Shown: one piece after another, positions 1 to 6,871 of the stretch
How positions within the stretch are numbered: position 1 is the stretch's first letter
How the letters are laid out: every line of letters begins with the position of its first letter
From: Poriferisodalis sp965214215
GTDB taxonomy: Bacteria > Actinomycetota > Acidimicrobiia > Acidimicrobiales > Poriferisodalaceae
Direction of reading: 5' to 3'
NCBI RefSeq assembly: GCF_965214215.1
Contig: NZ_CBDCBD010000003.1
Span: forward strand, 1,426,001 to 1,490,000
DNA: 64,000 nucleotides
Position numbers and translations under genes: made by a program
The notes under the pieces: generated by a model
What the model saw: only the letters and a program-made list of their open reading frames with translations
What the model was told of the DNA's origin: nothing
Database searches by the model: none

Positions 1-208
1 AGTCGAACCGGCAGCCGGGGTAGCGGTTCCAGAACCAGGTGCCGCCGAGGTCGCTGCCCATCTCGAGCACGGTCGCATGGACGCCGCGCTCGGCCAGCCG
101 GTACATCTGGTAGATACCGGCCACGCCGGCGCCGATGATGATGACCTCGTACTCAGGCTCGCCTGCGGCGCTGCCGTTCGAGGTTCCGTTCGTCGCTGCT
201 GCTGACAT
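1..208 (-). CDS. Flavin-containing / Baeyer-Villiger-type monooxygenase, N-terminus only
   Basis: Only the first 69 codons lie inside the window; the rest runs off its left edge. After a low-complexity start, residues 20-38 form a Rossmann beta-alpha-beta with GAGVAG at 26-31 that binds FAD. The GGTWFWNRYPG motif further on is typical of Baeyer-Villiger monooxygenases and related flavin monooxygenases acting on ketones or similar substrates. The ATG is preceded by GGGGGAAA as ribosome binding site. It is divergent from the luciferase-like gene at 403. The exact substrate cannot be read from this fragment, and a plain FAD oxidoreductase is the main alternative. Confidence 0.85.
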   Translation of the reverse strand, partial: MSAAATNGTSNGSAAGEPEYEVIIIGAGVAGIYQMYRLAERGVHATVLEMGSDLGGTWFWNRYPGCRFD

Positions 209-390
209 GTCTGATTTCCCCCGCTGGAATCGTTGAACGCGTCGCCTGGACAGACGGCTTGGACTCGGCGAATGGGCTGCCGCCCCGCTCGAGAGCGCCC
301 GATTGATCTGCTTTCCAACAATAGTCGAATGCATGTTAGGAAATCTCCAGGGGACGTATTGCTGGTCGGTCGGCCTCGCCGGCCCGGCTC

Positions 391-396
391 TAGTCT
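391..396 (+). promoter_or_regulatory. Leaderless -10 box (TAGTCT)
   Basis: TAGTCT ends 6 nt before the ATG at 403, so transcription would begin at or next to the start codon. No Shine-Dalgarno sequence is visible. It fits the TAnnnT pattern seen repeatedly in this window. Confidence 0.55.
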
Positions 397-402
397 CCGG
401 GA

Positions 403-1431
403 ATGGCTCAACCTCTGCGATTCGGTGTCGTCCACGATCTGCGCAGCCCTCCCGGCAGCGAGGTGCCTCTGGCCGAGATGTACGCCCAAGCGCTCGATCA
501 GCTCGAGATGGCCGACGAGCTGGGCTTCGATCTCGGATGGTTCACCGAGCACCACTTTCTCGACGACGGCCACCTGCCAAATTTCGTGCCGATAGCTGGG
601 GCGGTGGCGGCGCGCACGTCCCGCATCCGCCTGTCGACCGACATCTTGCTGGCGCCGTTCGCCCATCCGATCCGGCTGGCCGAGGATTTGGCGATCCTCG
701 ACAACATCTCGAACGGGCGCATCGAGCTGGGCATCGGCATGGGCTACGCAGCTCACGAGTTCCGGGGCTTCGGCATCCCGCAGTCGCGCCGGGTGTCGCT
801 GACTGAGGAGTTGGTGCAGATCCTGCGGCTGGCGTGGAAGGGAGAGCCGTTCAGCTTCCACGGCAAGCGTCACCACTTCGACGACCTGCTGGTGACGCCT
901 GCACCGGTGCAGCCCGGGGGGCCGCCGCTGTGGATTGCAGGCATGAGCGCAAATGCGGCAGTGCGGGCCGCTCGCTTTGATACACATCTGCTGCCCCAAG
1001 GCGCACCCGAGGTGGTGATGGATCCGTGGAAAGACGAGCTGCGAGCGACGGGCCGCGACCCCGACGACTACCGGGTGGGCATCATCCGCTCGGTGTTCGT
1101 GACCGATGACGCCGAGCGGGAGTGGAACCCCATCAAAGCGGCAGAGCGTTACCGGCTCGGCGTGTATGCCAAGTTCTTCGCCGAGACGCCTGACGAGTTC
1201 ACCGCCTTCGACCCCGACAAGGGTGCGATCCCCCAGAATTGGATCGTCGGCGATGAGGACCACTGCGTCGCCGAGCTGGTGGACTTCATCACGCGCTACG
1301 GCTTCACCGACGTGTGCACGTGGGGTGCCTCGCCGGGCATGGCGCCGTCGCTGTTCAACACGTCGCTTGAGCGTCTGGCCCGCAACGTCATCCCGCGGGT
1401 GCGCGAAGCCGTCGAGGGCGGCGCCCACTGA
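403..1431 (+). CDS. LLM class flavin/F420-dependent oxidoreductase
   Basis: A 342-residue single-domain bacterial luciferase-like protein (TIM-barrel fold). The N-terminal LRFGVVHDLR strand, the EHHF motif (residues 49-52), SRIRLSTDILLAPFAHPIRLAED and NGRIELGIGMGY are hallmarks of the family. Members use reduced FMN or F420 to oxidise or reduce small organic molecules; cofactor and substrate are not decided by the sequence. The ATG start is supported by a -10-like box 6 nt upstream. The gene stands alone, convergent with the amidotransferase-like gene at 1509. Two more members of this superfamily lie at 10173 and 18751. Confidence 0.9.
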   Translation: MAQPLRFGVVHDLRSPPGSEVPLAEMYAQALDQLEMADELGFDLGWFTEHHFLDDGHLPNFVPIAGAVAARTSRIRLSTDILLAPFAHPIRLAEDLAILDNISNGRIELGIGMGYAAHEFRGFGIPQSRRVSLTEELVQILRLAWKGEPFSFHGKRHHFDDLLVTPAPVQPGGPPLWIAGMSANAAVRAARFDTHLLPQGAPEVVMDPWKDELRATGRDPDDYRVGIIRSVFVTDDAEREWNPIKAAERYRLGVYAKFFAETPDEFTAFDPDKGAIPQNWIVGDEDHCVAELVDFITRYGFTDVCTWGASPGMAPSLFNTSLERLARNVIPRVREAVEGGAH

Positions 1432-1508
1432 GCAGCCAGCCGGCAGGGGTGTGGCGGACGGTCGTGGCGTAGCCGGCCGGCTGTGCTGCGGCCGTTTCGT
1501 CGCTGAGA

Positions 1509-2354
1509 TCAGCGGCTGGCGCGTTCGACGAGCCAGCTGAAGCAGGGGTCCGTCAGCGCTTCGGTCATCAGTTCGGGATGCCACTGCACCCCAAGAATCG
1601 GCAGTTCGGTGTGCTCGATGCCTTCGATGATCCCGTCGGTGGAGTGGGCTGTGGCGATGTAGCCGTCGCCAAGCTGATCGACCGCTTGGTGATGCAGTGA
1701 GTTCACAGCTACCTCGGGGCCGTACATCTCGCGCAGCTGGCTGCCTTCGGTCGTGGTGACGGTGTGGGGCGTGGCATCAGGCGGTCCGTCGGTTGCCGCG
1801 TGCTCGGGCAGGTGCTGGTGCAGTGTCCCGCCGGCAGCGATGTTGATGAGCTGCGGGCCGCGGCAGATGCCCAGCACCGGCAAGCCGCTGTTGACGGCGG
1901 CGTCGAGCAGTCCGATCTCGAACTCGTCGCGCAGCGGCACCTTGCTGTCGGCGCTGCTGGTGTCGCCGGCTTGCCCAGCGCGGCCGCCGTCGCGAGCGTG
2001 CAGTGTGGCCATGGGGGTCACGCTGCTGGTGTCGTCGCTGTCGTTGTCGAATCCGGCGGCGCGCTCGGCGAACGGATCGACGCCCTCGTACACCCGCTCG
2101 CGCAGGCGATCGGCGTACAGGCAGGCCGCCACGTCCTCGCCGCCCGTGAGCAGCACAGCGTCGAGGTGCGGCACCACGTCGGCGGGGTCGGCATCGAGCG
2201 GCACATGGAGCGCGATCGCCCCCGCAGCATGAACCGCCTGGGCGTAGTGAGCGATGTAGAGATCGACTTCGACGTCGACGAACACAGGCGGGAAGCCTCG
2301 GATGCGGGCACCGGAGCGGCGCCGTCCCGACAATCCAATCAGCGGCTTGGGCAC
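1509..2354 (-). CDS. Gamma-glutamyl-gamma-aminobutyrate hydrolase-like class I amidotransferase (peptidase C26)
   Basis: A 281-residue glutamine amidotransferase-like hydrolase of the PuuD type. Visible motifs are LTGGEDV in the N-terminal half, the nucleophile elbow GICRGPQ with the catalytic Cys, and VQWHPE with the catalytic His and Glu near the C-terminus. Known relatives cleave gamma-glutamyl amides, for example in putrescine breakdown; the substrate here is inferred. A hydrophilic insert of about 40 residues around 105-145 is longer than usual. The GTG start sits 6 nt after a TAGGGT -10 box. No other polyamine gene is nearby. Confidence 0.88.
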   Translation of the reverse strand: MPKPLIGLSGRRRSGARIRGFPPVFVDVEVDLYIAHYAQAVHAAGAIALHVPLDADPADVVPHLDAVLLTGGEDVAACLYADRLRERVYEGVDPFAERAAGFDNDSDDTSSVTPMATLHARDGGRAGQAGDTSSADSKVPLRDEFEIGLLDAAVNSGLPVLGICRGPQLINIAAGGTLHQHLPEHAATDGPPDATPHTVTTTEGSQLREMYGPEVAVNSLHHQAVDQLGDGYIATAHSTDGIIEGIEHTELPILGVQWHPELMTEALTDPCFSWLVERASR

Positions 2355-2360
2355 CGGGCC

Positions 2361-2366
2361 ACCCTA
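2361..2366 (-). promoter_or_regulatory. Leaderless -10 box (TAGGGT)
   Basis: On the minus strand TAGGGT is followed by 6 nt and then the GTG start at 2354. An identical box at identical spacing precedes the P450 gene at 40186. Confidence 0.6.
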
Positions 2367-2436
2367 GAGAGCGGCGGATAGGTGCGTTTGTTTGCTGCAT
2401 CGGCCGTTGTCTCGCGCTGATGTTGGCTGCCCAGTT

Positions 2437-2486
2437 CCCGGCTTCGCTTCGCGGTTCAGTACCCGGCTTCACGTTGCGGTTCAGCC
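2437..2486. repeat. Two-copy 25-bp tandem repeat
   Basis: Two adjacent imperfect copies beginning CCCGGCTTC and ending GCGGTTCAG, followed by a third partial CCCGG. It lies in the divergent intergenic stretch between the amidotransferase gene and the PD40 gene. Function unknown. Confidence 0.6.
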
Positions 2487-2543
2487 ACCCGGCAGCGTGG
2501 CGTTGCGCGATTCGCCTCGGGCCATTTGCCGAGCGTGTGCAAG

Positions 2544-2549
2544 TACGGT
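2544..2549 (+). promoter_or_regulatory. Leaderless -10 box (TACGGT)
   Basis: TACGGT is followed by 7 nt and the ATG of the short Cys-rich ORF at 2557. This would make the short ORF, not the downstream propeller gene, the first translated frame of the transcript. Confidence 0.5.
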
Positions 2550-2556
2550 CGCGCGC

Positions 2557-2631
2557 ATGGTGGTGCGGTGCGCGACCTCGTGCGACAGTCAGTGCTCAGG
2601 GCGATGCGGAGCGGCGCACGGACATGCCTGA
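2557..2631 (+). CDS. Putative Cys-rich leader peptide (uORF), 24 aa
   Basis: A 24-codon ORF (MVVRCATSCD...GHA) with four cysteines at positions 5, 9, 13 and 17. Its ATG lies 7 nt after a TACGGT box, so it could be translated from a leaderless mRNA. It ends at 2631, overlapping the first 8 nt of the propeller gene at 2624, which would allow translational coupling. Leaderless cysteine-containing leader ORFs that attenuate downstream expression are known in mycobacteria, usually before sulfur genes; that link is not evident here. It could be chance coding in an intergenic region. Confidence 0.35.
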   Translation: MVVRCATSCDSQCSGRCGAAHGHA

Positions 2632-4078
2632 TGACCCTGTTGTGCTAGTGCCGCAGGAGTCGAGCGACGCCAGATCTGCGGTTGTCGAGTCTCCGCAGGG
2701 TGCCGACGGGCCTCGAACCCGCTGGTGGCTGGTCGCGGCCGCCGCGATCGCGATTCTCATTGCCGCTGTCGCAATCAGTTCCCAATACGGCTCCGACACA
2801 GCCAGCGATGGTGCCGAAGCCGCGTCGGACGCATCCGACCTGGACGCGGAGGCGCCGGTGGATGAAGCAGAGGTGCCCCAGGCGCCGCCGGCGGATTCAG
2901 CGCCCACGGACCAGACCGACCCAGACCCCGCGGGCGACGAATCGACCGATGACGAAGACGATCAGAGCGCGGAGTTGTCGCAAGCCTTCGGCGAGCCAGA
3001 GCACCCGGTCTCAGGCGTGGAGCCGTACATCCCGAGCCGGGTACGGCCCGTCGAACTCGGCCCGCCGGCGGAGGTCTGCAGCGGGCCACTCATGGCGAAC
3101 CGGATCCAGCTTCCCCTGCGATTCGCCAGTACCAAGCCGGATCGCATCGACCAGCTGACATGGTCGCCGGATTGCCGGCGCATCGTGTTCCGGGTCGGCT
3201 CAACGCTGTGGTTGGCAGACGGCGACGGCACGGGTGACATGCCATTTCTCACCGCCCAGCACGGCCTCAGTGCTCCGGTGTGGTCACCCGACAGCCAGTG
3301 GATTGCGTTCTCGCAGGGTGCCATCGTGGAAGGAGAGCGGGCCAGCCACATCTTCATGGTTCTGCCCGATGGCCTGGGCCTCGCTCAGCTCACCCACGGG
3401 GCCGTGTTGGATCGAGATCCCTCGTGGTCCCCGGGTGAGTCTCGCATTGCGTTTGCTCGGCGAGCACGGGTAACCGACGCTGATGGAGGCACCCAATTCG
3501 TGCACCGCATCGTGGTGGTCGATCTGATGAGCGGCGACGAGCAGGAGGTTGCAAGCAGTGCTGAGCGAATGTCGGCGCCGTCGTGGTCGCCTGATGGTGG
3601 TGCCATCGCCTATCGGGTCGGCGACGAGCTGAGAGCGTTGCGGCTCGACGACCCGTCCCGTTCCACGCTGTTGGTGGGAGTTGTCGGCGGCCCGGGCTCC
3701 TGGTCTCCCGATGGCTCGCGAGTAGCGGCGTTTCGGGACTGGATCGATGGCGGGGCCACGATCTTGGTCAGCGACCTGCCGGAGCTCTCTCCCGGGGACC
3801 TGCAGGTAATTTCAGTGCGGGGCGTCGAGCAGGCTTCGCTGAGCATGGTGCCCGCGCTGCAGTGGAGCGCTGACGGCCAGCGCTTGATCTTCTCCGACTC
3901 CGCCTCGCCTACCAGCCACTGGGCGTACTCGATCGTGGTGCCGCCGCCAGCCCCTCCGGCGGAGCAAAAGGCGACGGCGGATGTCGTCGAGGCGGTGTAC
4001 GATGTGGTGTATGCAGCGTACGAACGTGTACTTGACGGCGGAACAGGCCGAGCATCTCGATGCTCGTGCCGCCGTTGA
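2624..4078 (+). CDS. Membrane-anchored PD40 (TolB-like) beta-propeller protein
   Basis: A 484-residue protein: short cytoplasmic N-terminus, one TM helix (WWLVAAAAIAILIAAVAI, about residues 28-45), an acidic Asp/Glu/Ala linker, then six WSPDG-type PD40 repeats (for example LTWSPDCRR, PVWSPDSQW, GSWSPDGSR) forming an extracytoplasmic propeller probably used for binding. The ATG at 2624 is chosen because longer versions lack family-like sequence and an upstream promoter-like box sits at 2544. The last 22 or so codons (from 4011) run out of frame through the following antitoxin gene, so the natural C-terminus may have been lost. The ligand is unknown. Confidence 0.75.
   Translation: MPDDPVVLVPQESSDARSAVVESPQGADGPRTRWWLVAAAAIAILIAAVAISSQYGSDTASDGAEAASDASDLDAEAPVDEAEVPQAPPADSAPTDQTDPDPAGDESTDDEDDQSAELSQAFGEPEHPVSGVEPYIPSRVRPVELGPPAEVCSGPLMANRIQLPLRFASTKPDRIDQLTWSPDCRRIVFRVGSTLWLADGDGTGDMPFLTAQHGLSAPVWSPDSQWIAFSQGAIVEGERASHIFMVLPDGLGLAQLTHGAVLDRDPSWSPGESRIAFARRARVTDADGGTQFVHRIVVVDLMSGDEQEVASSAERMSAPSWSPDGGAIAYRVGDELRALRLDDPSRSTLLVGVVGGPGSWSPDGSRVAAFRDWIDGGATILVSDLPELSPGDLQVISVRGVEQASLSMVPALQWSADGQRLIFSDSASPTSHWAYSIVVPPPAPPAEQKATADVVEAVYDVVYAAYERVLDGGTGRASRCSCRR
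3998..4003 (+). promoter_or_regulatory. Leaderless -10 box for antitoxin (TACGAT)
   Basis: TACGAT followed by 7 nt and the ATG at 4011. It lies inside the 3' end of the propeller gene. Flanking GTAC/CGTAC half-sites (3997-4036) could be an operator; this is speculative. Confidence 0.5.
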
Positions 4079-4265
4079 CGGCACGACTCGCAGCGCTGTC
4101 CTGCGAGGCATCATCGACGATGCCGCTGCCCAGCCGGTCGTGCTTGACGCTGAGATTCGCCGAGCCCTGACGGAACTCGCCGACGGCTATCCAGCAGTGT
4201 CAAGGCGCTTGTTCGGCGGAGATCCGCAGCTCGGCATCGACCCGGTCGAGACTGAGCCCGGATAG
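4011..4265 (+). CDS. Ribbon-helix-helix antitoxin-like protein
   Basis: An 84-residue protein whose N-terminus MQRTNVYLTAEQAEHLDARA, followed by a helix with TRSAVLRGIIDDA, is the classic ribbon-helix-helix (CopG/VapB-like) DNA-binding fold: a beta strand binding DNA and two helices for dimerisation. The rest is a flexible tail (ALTELADGYPAVSRRLFGG) of the kind that binds a toxin. The ATG at 4011 is preferred to the longer frame because of the box 7 nt upstream. The next gene starts 24 nt after its stop, the usual antitoxin-toxin order. Confidence 0.7.
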   Translation: MQRTNVYLTAEQAEHLDARAAVDGTTRSAVLRGIIDDAAAQPVVLDAEIRRALTELADGYPAVSRRLFGGDPQLGIDPVETEPG

Positions 4266-4289
4266 GCCGGGCGCCGGATCTCGTCGGGC

Positions 4290-4709
4290 ATGTCGGTTGT
4301 CGACGATCATCTCGCGCTGTCGATCCTCTCCGGACGGCAGGTTCGACACTGGCCCGACGGAGCTCCTTGGATTCCGTGGGGATTCCACTTCCGGCTGGTG
4401 AGGGCCGTCCTGGACATGCGTTTGCAGGGACGCTTGAGCAGTGGGATCGACGAGCGGGTGCTGCGCCTCGTTGTGGCGCCCCCTGCCGACATGCTGCGCG
4501 TGATCGACCCGCGCAATCTCACTGCCACCGCCGCACGTCTGATGACCCTGTATCCGCTCAGCCTCGTGGGTGCAGAACTGCTGTCGGCAGGCATCGTGCT
4601 CGGGACGCCGGTACATGTGGGCCACGGCAACGTCGGTCGCTCGTGGCCCGAGGTTGCCGAAGCCGAAGGCATCGATCTGCACATCGAACCCGCCAACCCG
4701 ACCGACTGA
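4290..4709 (+). CDS. Putative PIN-like toxin partner
   Basis: A 139-residue protein starting with a VVDDHLALSILSG strand-helix and ending with LSLVGAELLSAGIVLGTPVHV and SWPEVAEAEGIDL. This layout recalls a PIN-like family that follows CopG-type antitoxins in actinobacteria, recognised here from memory. The N-terminal Asp pair and an internal Glu (AELLSA) match two PIN acidic positions, but the late Asp pair of active VapC nucleases is not seen, so activity is uncertain. Position behind the ribbon-helix-helix gene is the best argument for a toxin-antitoxin role. Confidence 0.45.
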   Translation: MSVVDDHLALSILSGRQVRHWPDGAPWIPWGFHFRLVRAVLDMRLQGRLSSGIDERVLRLVVAPPADMLRVIDPRNLTATAARLMTLYPLSLVGAELLSAGIVLGTPVHVGHGNVGRSWPEVAEAEGIDLHIEPANPTD

Positions 4710-4797
4710 CCGCCTCGGGCCGATGTTGTGGTGATCGATGAGGCGTACCACTTCGGGAACCATGGTCGGCCGGGTGATTCGCTGCAGTCGGAAATCT

Positions 4798-4824
4798 TGT
4801 AGTTGGAGAGGCCAATTTTCTACA
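4798..4824. repeat. Small imperfect inverted repeat
   Basis: TGTAG-TTGG...CCAA-tttt-CTACA can fold into a bulged hairpin. It lies in a locally AT-richer stretch upstream of the broken AAA ATPase and is followed by a TTTTCTGCACTGTCAAG copy of its right arm. Function unknown. Confidence 0.35.
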
Positions 4825-4957
4825 GCGTCGAAGTCAGATTTTCTGCACTGTCAAGCATCGGGAAGAGACTCCTGGGAGTGTCGAGCGCTTCGGGAGCAGC
4901 CGACGGGGAATGTTGGCGGCAGGCACGACGTCGCCAGCGACGAACGGCGAAAGTGAG

Positions 4958-5140
4958 ATGCTGACACCTGCCGGATATCTGTCCCGGATTGCGGACGGCG
5001 TGGTCACTGAGCAGTTGCGCGCGATGGGCGCCGTGCGTATCGAGGGGCCCAAGGGCTGCGGCAAGACCTGGACCGGGCTGCGGCACGCCCGCAGCGTGGT
5101 TCGACTCGACGATGCCGTACTCAGCTTGCGCGGTCGTTGA
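4958..5140 (+). pseudogene. Truncated AAA ATPase (DUF4143-type) N-terminus
   Basis: Sixty codons matching only the start of the DUF4143-linked AAA_14 ATPases: MLTPAGYLSRIADG, then the Walker A loop GPKGCGKTW. Full proteins are about 400 residues, with Walker B, arginine finger and the C-terminal DUF4143 domain; all are absent. The frame stops at 5140, and the convergent gene on the other strand ends at 5142, so the remainder was probably removed by a rearrangement at that point. Non-functional remnant. Confidence 0.7.
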
Positions 5141-5141
5141 A

Positions 5142-5711
5142 TCACCCGGCGCGCTGCAGGTCTACTCGCAGCCTGACGTGGGAGGGCTGCCGGGGCGGAT
5201 CGGTGAATCCGAAAGCGAGTGGCCGGTCGAGCGGTGCGAGCAGCTCGAGGTCGGTGCCGTCGAGGCGCCCGGTGGCGGCGACGATCCGGCGGGCCGTGCG
5301 GGTTCGGTACCACTCCACGACACCAGTCGGGCTGGTGCCGTAGGTGCGGACACCGAGCAGCTTGAACGAGCACCAGTTCTCGATGGTGGCTGTGATCCAG
5401 CGGGGTCGCGGCGGCAGGCTGAGGCTGGCCAGTCCGATCTTCATGCGCAGTTCGAGGCCGTCTGAGCGAACGGTGTAGCGGCGTCCGTCGCGTTCCGCAG
5501 AAACGACTTGGTGGCGGACATCGTCGAATGGGTATACCGAGACGGCGTACGCAGCCGCGTCGGCATTGGCGAGCAGGACACGGCGCCCGTTGGGCATCGC
5601 CCACATGATGTCGACAAAGGGGCCGATGGGGCTGTGCTTCCAGTCGCCGATCACGAATCGATGACCAGAGGCGAATCCCACAGACGTGATCGAGCCTCGA
5701 AGCGTCTCCAT
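5142..5711 (-). CDS. Conserved actinobacterial hypothetical protein
   Basis: A 189-residue soluble protein starting METLRGSITS. It contains GDWKHSPIGPFVDIMWAMPNGRRVLLA, a block I recall from a widespread but uncharacterised actinobacterial family, and SFKLLGVRTYGTSPTGVVEWYRTR near the C-terminus. No catalytic motif, signal peptide or TM segment is visible; mainly beta structure is expected. The ATG at 5711 is chosen because the conserved block begins shortly after it. The function is unknown. It ends 2 nt from the end of the broken ATPase. Confidence 0.7.
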   Translation of the reverse strand: METLRGSITSVGFASGHRFVIGDWKHSPIGPFVDIMWAMPNGRRVLLANADAAAYAVSVYPFDDVRHQVVSAERDGRRYTVRSDGLELRMKIGLASLSLPPRPRWITATIENWCSFKLLGVRTYGTSPTGVVEWYRTRTARRIVAATGRLDGTDLELLAPLDRPLAFGFTDPPRQPSHVRLRVDLQRAG

Positions 5712-6008
5712 CACCGGCACGCCTGCATCAACCTGTCGGTGATGGCCATGAACCTGCGCATGTTCGGTTTGTCGTGTCGTAAGCACCCGAATGTCGTGCG
5801 GGGTGGCCCTGAACCTAGAGGGAGCGTCAGGTGCGTGCGACAATGAGCAGGTGGGAACTGACCGCGGGCCGAGCGGGCGTGGCGAGTTCGCATACGTGTC
5901 GGCCTGTCTATGGCGTCGGCACCTTCCTGTCACACGGTCTGCCTACCCTTGACACCAGATACAGCGGTGCGCTGCACGCCTTGCACCTCCGCTCGATAGG
6001 GAGCACCG

Positions 6009-6209
6009 ATGTCTGAGACCTTGCCGATCACACCCGAGGAACGCAGGAACGAGCCGACGCTCGTTGAACGAGTGGCTCGAGCGCGGCGAGCCCGCGAAGA
6101 GGCTGCAGAGCGAGTGGCGCGTCGATACGCCACGATCAAGCCAGATGAGCGCCGCTGGCGGGTGCGTGACGAACTTGATCTCGGTTCGGAGCGACTGCAT
6201 GTCCGATGA
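6009..6209 (+). CDS. Small charged helical hypothetical protein
   Basis: A 66-residue protein rich in Arg and Glu (VERVARARRAREEAAERVARRY), predicted as one long amphipathic helix. The start follows AGGGAGCACCG, which serves as a Shine-Dalgarno and also resembles the TAGGGN box used elsewhere. Its stop overlaps the start of the protease-like frame by 11 nt (ATG at 6199, TGA at 6207), implying coupled translation. No family recognised; it may be an accessory of the protease-like protein. Confidence 0.5.
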   Translation: MSETLPITPEERRNEPTLVERVARARRAREEAAERVARRYATIKPDERRWRVRDELDLGSERLHVR

Positions 6210-6654
6210 GGTGCAGCCTGATGGCGTGCCGTCTCAGAGTGCATTCTTCAGGGCGTCTGAAGCTGCCCGTTATGCGCGGCAAGCTGAGATTCGCGCTTAC
6301 GAGGACTCCACGGGTCGCGCCCTCGTCGTATTTTGGGGTCCGATCCTCTCGGCTGTGGTAACACCGTTCGCGGACGCAATCAAAGACGTACGACCTGGTC
6401 AGCCCCTTGACCTTATGTTGACCTCACTTGGTGGGGATGCCAAAGCCGCGCTTCGTATTGCGACGATGTGCCACGCAGAACGCGACGACTTTCGCGTCGT
6501 TGTCCCGGACACGGCGGCATCGGCTGCGACCCTTCTGGCTCTGGCGTCTGAGGCTGTTGTCATGAGTGATACATCTGCAAGCGCGCTGAGTCTCAGCTGC
6601 CCGGAATGCGCTCGGCCGCATCAATTGCGTGGCGGCATCTGCGCGCGAAAATAA
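6199..6654 (+). pseudogene. Truncated SDH/ClpP-fold serine protease-like protein
   Basis: The frame encodes 151 residues. Residues 60-125 match the ClpP-fold family that includes SppA-like and SDH serine proteases: LDLMLTSLGGDAKAALRIA (oxyanion Gly-Gly) and VVVPDTAASAATLLALASEAVVMSD with the candidate nucleophile Ser. In intact members this is followed by LGPIDPQ and another 100 or so residues. Here the frame continues as an unrelated Cys-containing tail and stops. About 30 nt further on, another frame reads ALGRIN, hinting that an insertion broke the gene. Translation is coupled to the upstream small gene. Confidence 0.55.
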
Positions 6655-6859
6655 ACAGGTGAACATCCACGTGCCCCAGAGCCCCGTCGGCGGGCATTCT
6701 GATCTCACTCGGCAATTGCCGGACTTCTGGGTGACGAAGCCTGTCGATGAACTCGCCGATGAGCAGAACGTTGCCCCCGTGGCGGACATCGGGGAGTTGA
6801 GTCTCCCAAGCCTCACCGCAGACGAGGCCAGCGCATTCATGGAAGCCCTCGGTCGCTGA
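6629..6859 (+). CDS. Short hypothetical protein, possible remnant
   Basis: A 76-codon frame with a GTG start inside the end of the protease-like frame. The part PDFWVTKPVDELADEQNVAPVADIGELSLPSLTADEASAFMEAL has the acidic, helical look of the tail of an antitoxin or regulatory protein, but I do not recognise a family. It may be the shifted C-terminal remnant of the broken protease gene or an independent small gene. It ends 13 nt before the SWIM-domain gene. Confidence 0.35.
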   Translation: MAASARENKQVNIHVPQSPVGGHSDLTRQLPDFWVTKPVDELADEQNVAPVADIGELSLPSLTADEASAFMEALGR

Positions 6860-6871
6860 GCTTGGGTGCTC

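Noticed and set aside
2370..2430. Possible fourth copy of the interspersed repeat
   Set aside because: Only the CACCTATCCGC end and a short ACAAC block match; too little to claim a copy.
4738..4956. Plus-strand ORF upstream of the AAA ATPase remnant
   Set aside because: Low-complexity, Cys/Arg/Ser-rich translation without family resemblance; the stretch is better explained as intergenic with an inverted repeat.
5831..6016. Plus-strand 61-codon ORF before the small helical gene
   Set aside because: No SD, no family resemblance, and it overlaps the better supported start at 6009.
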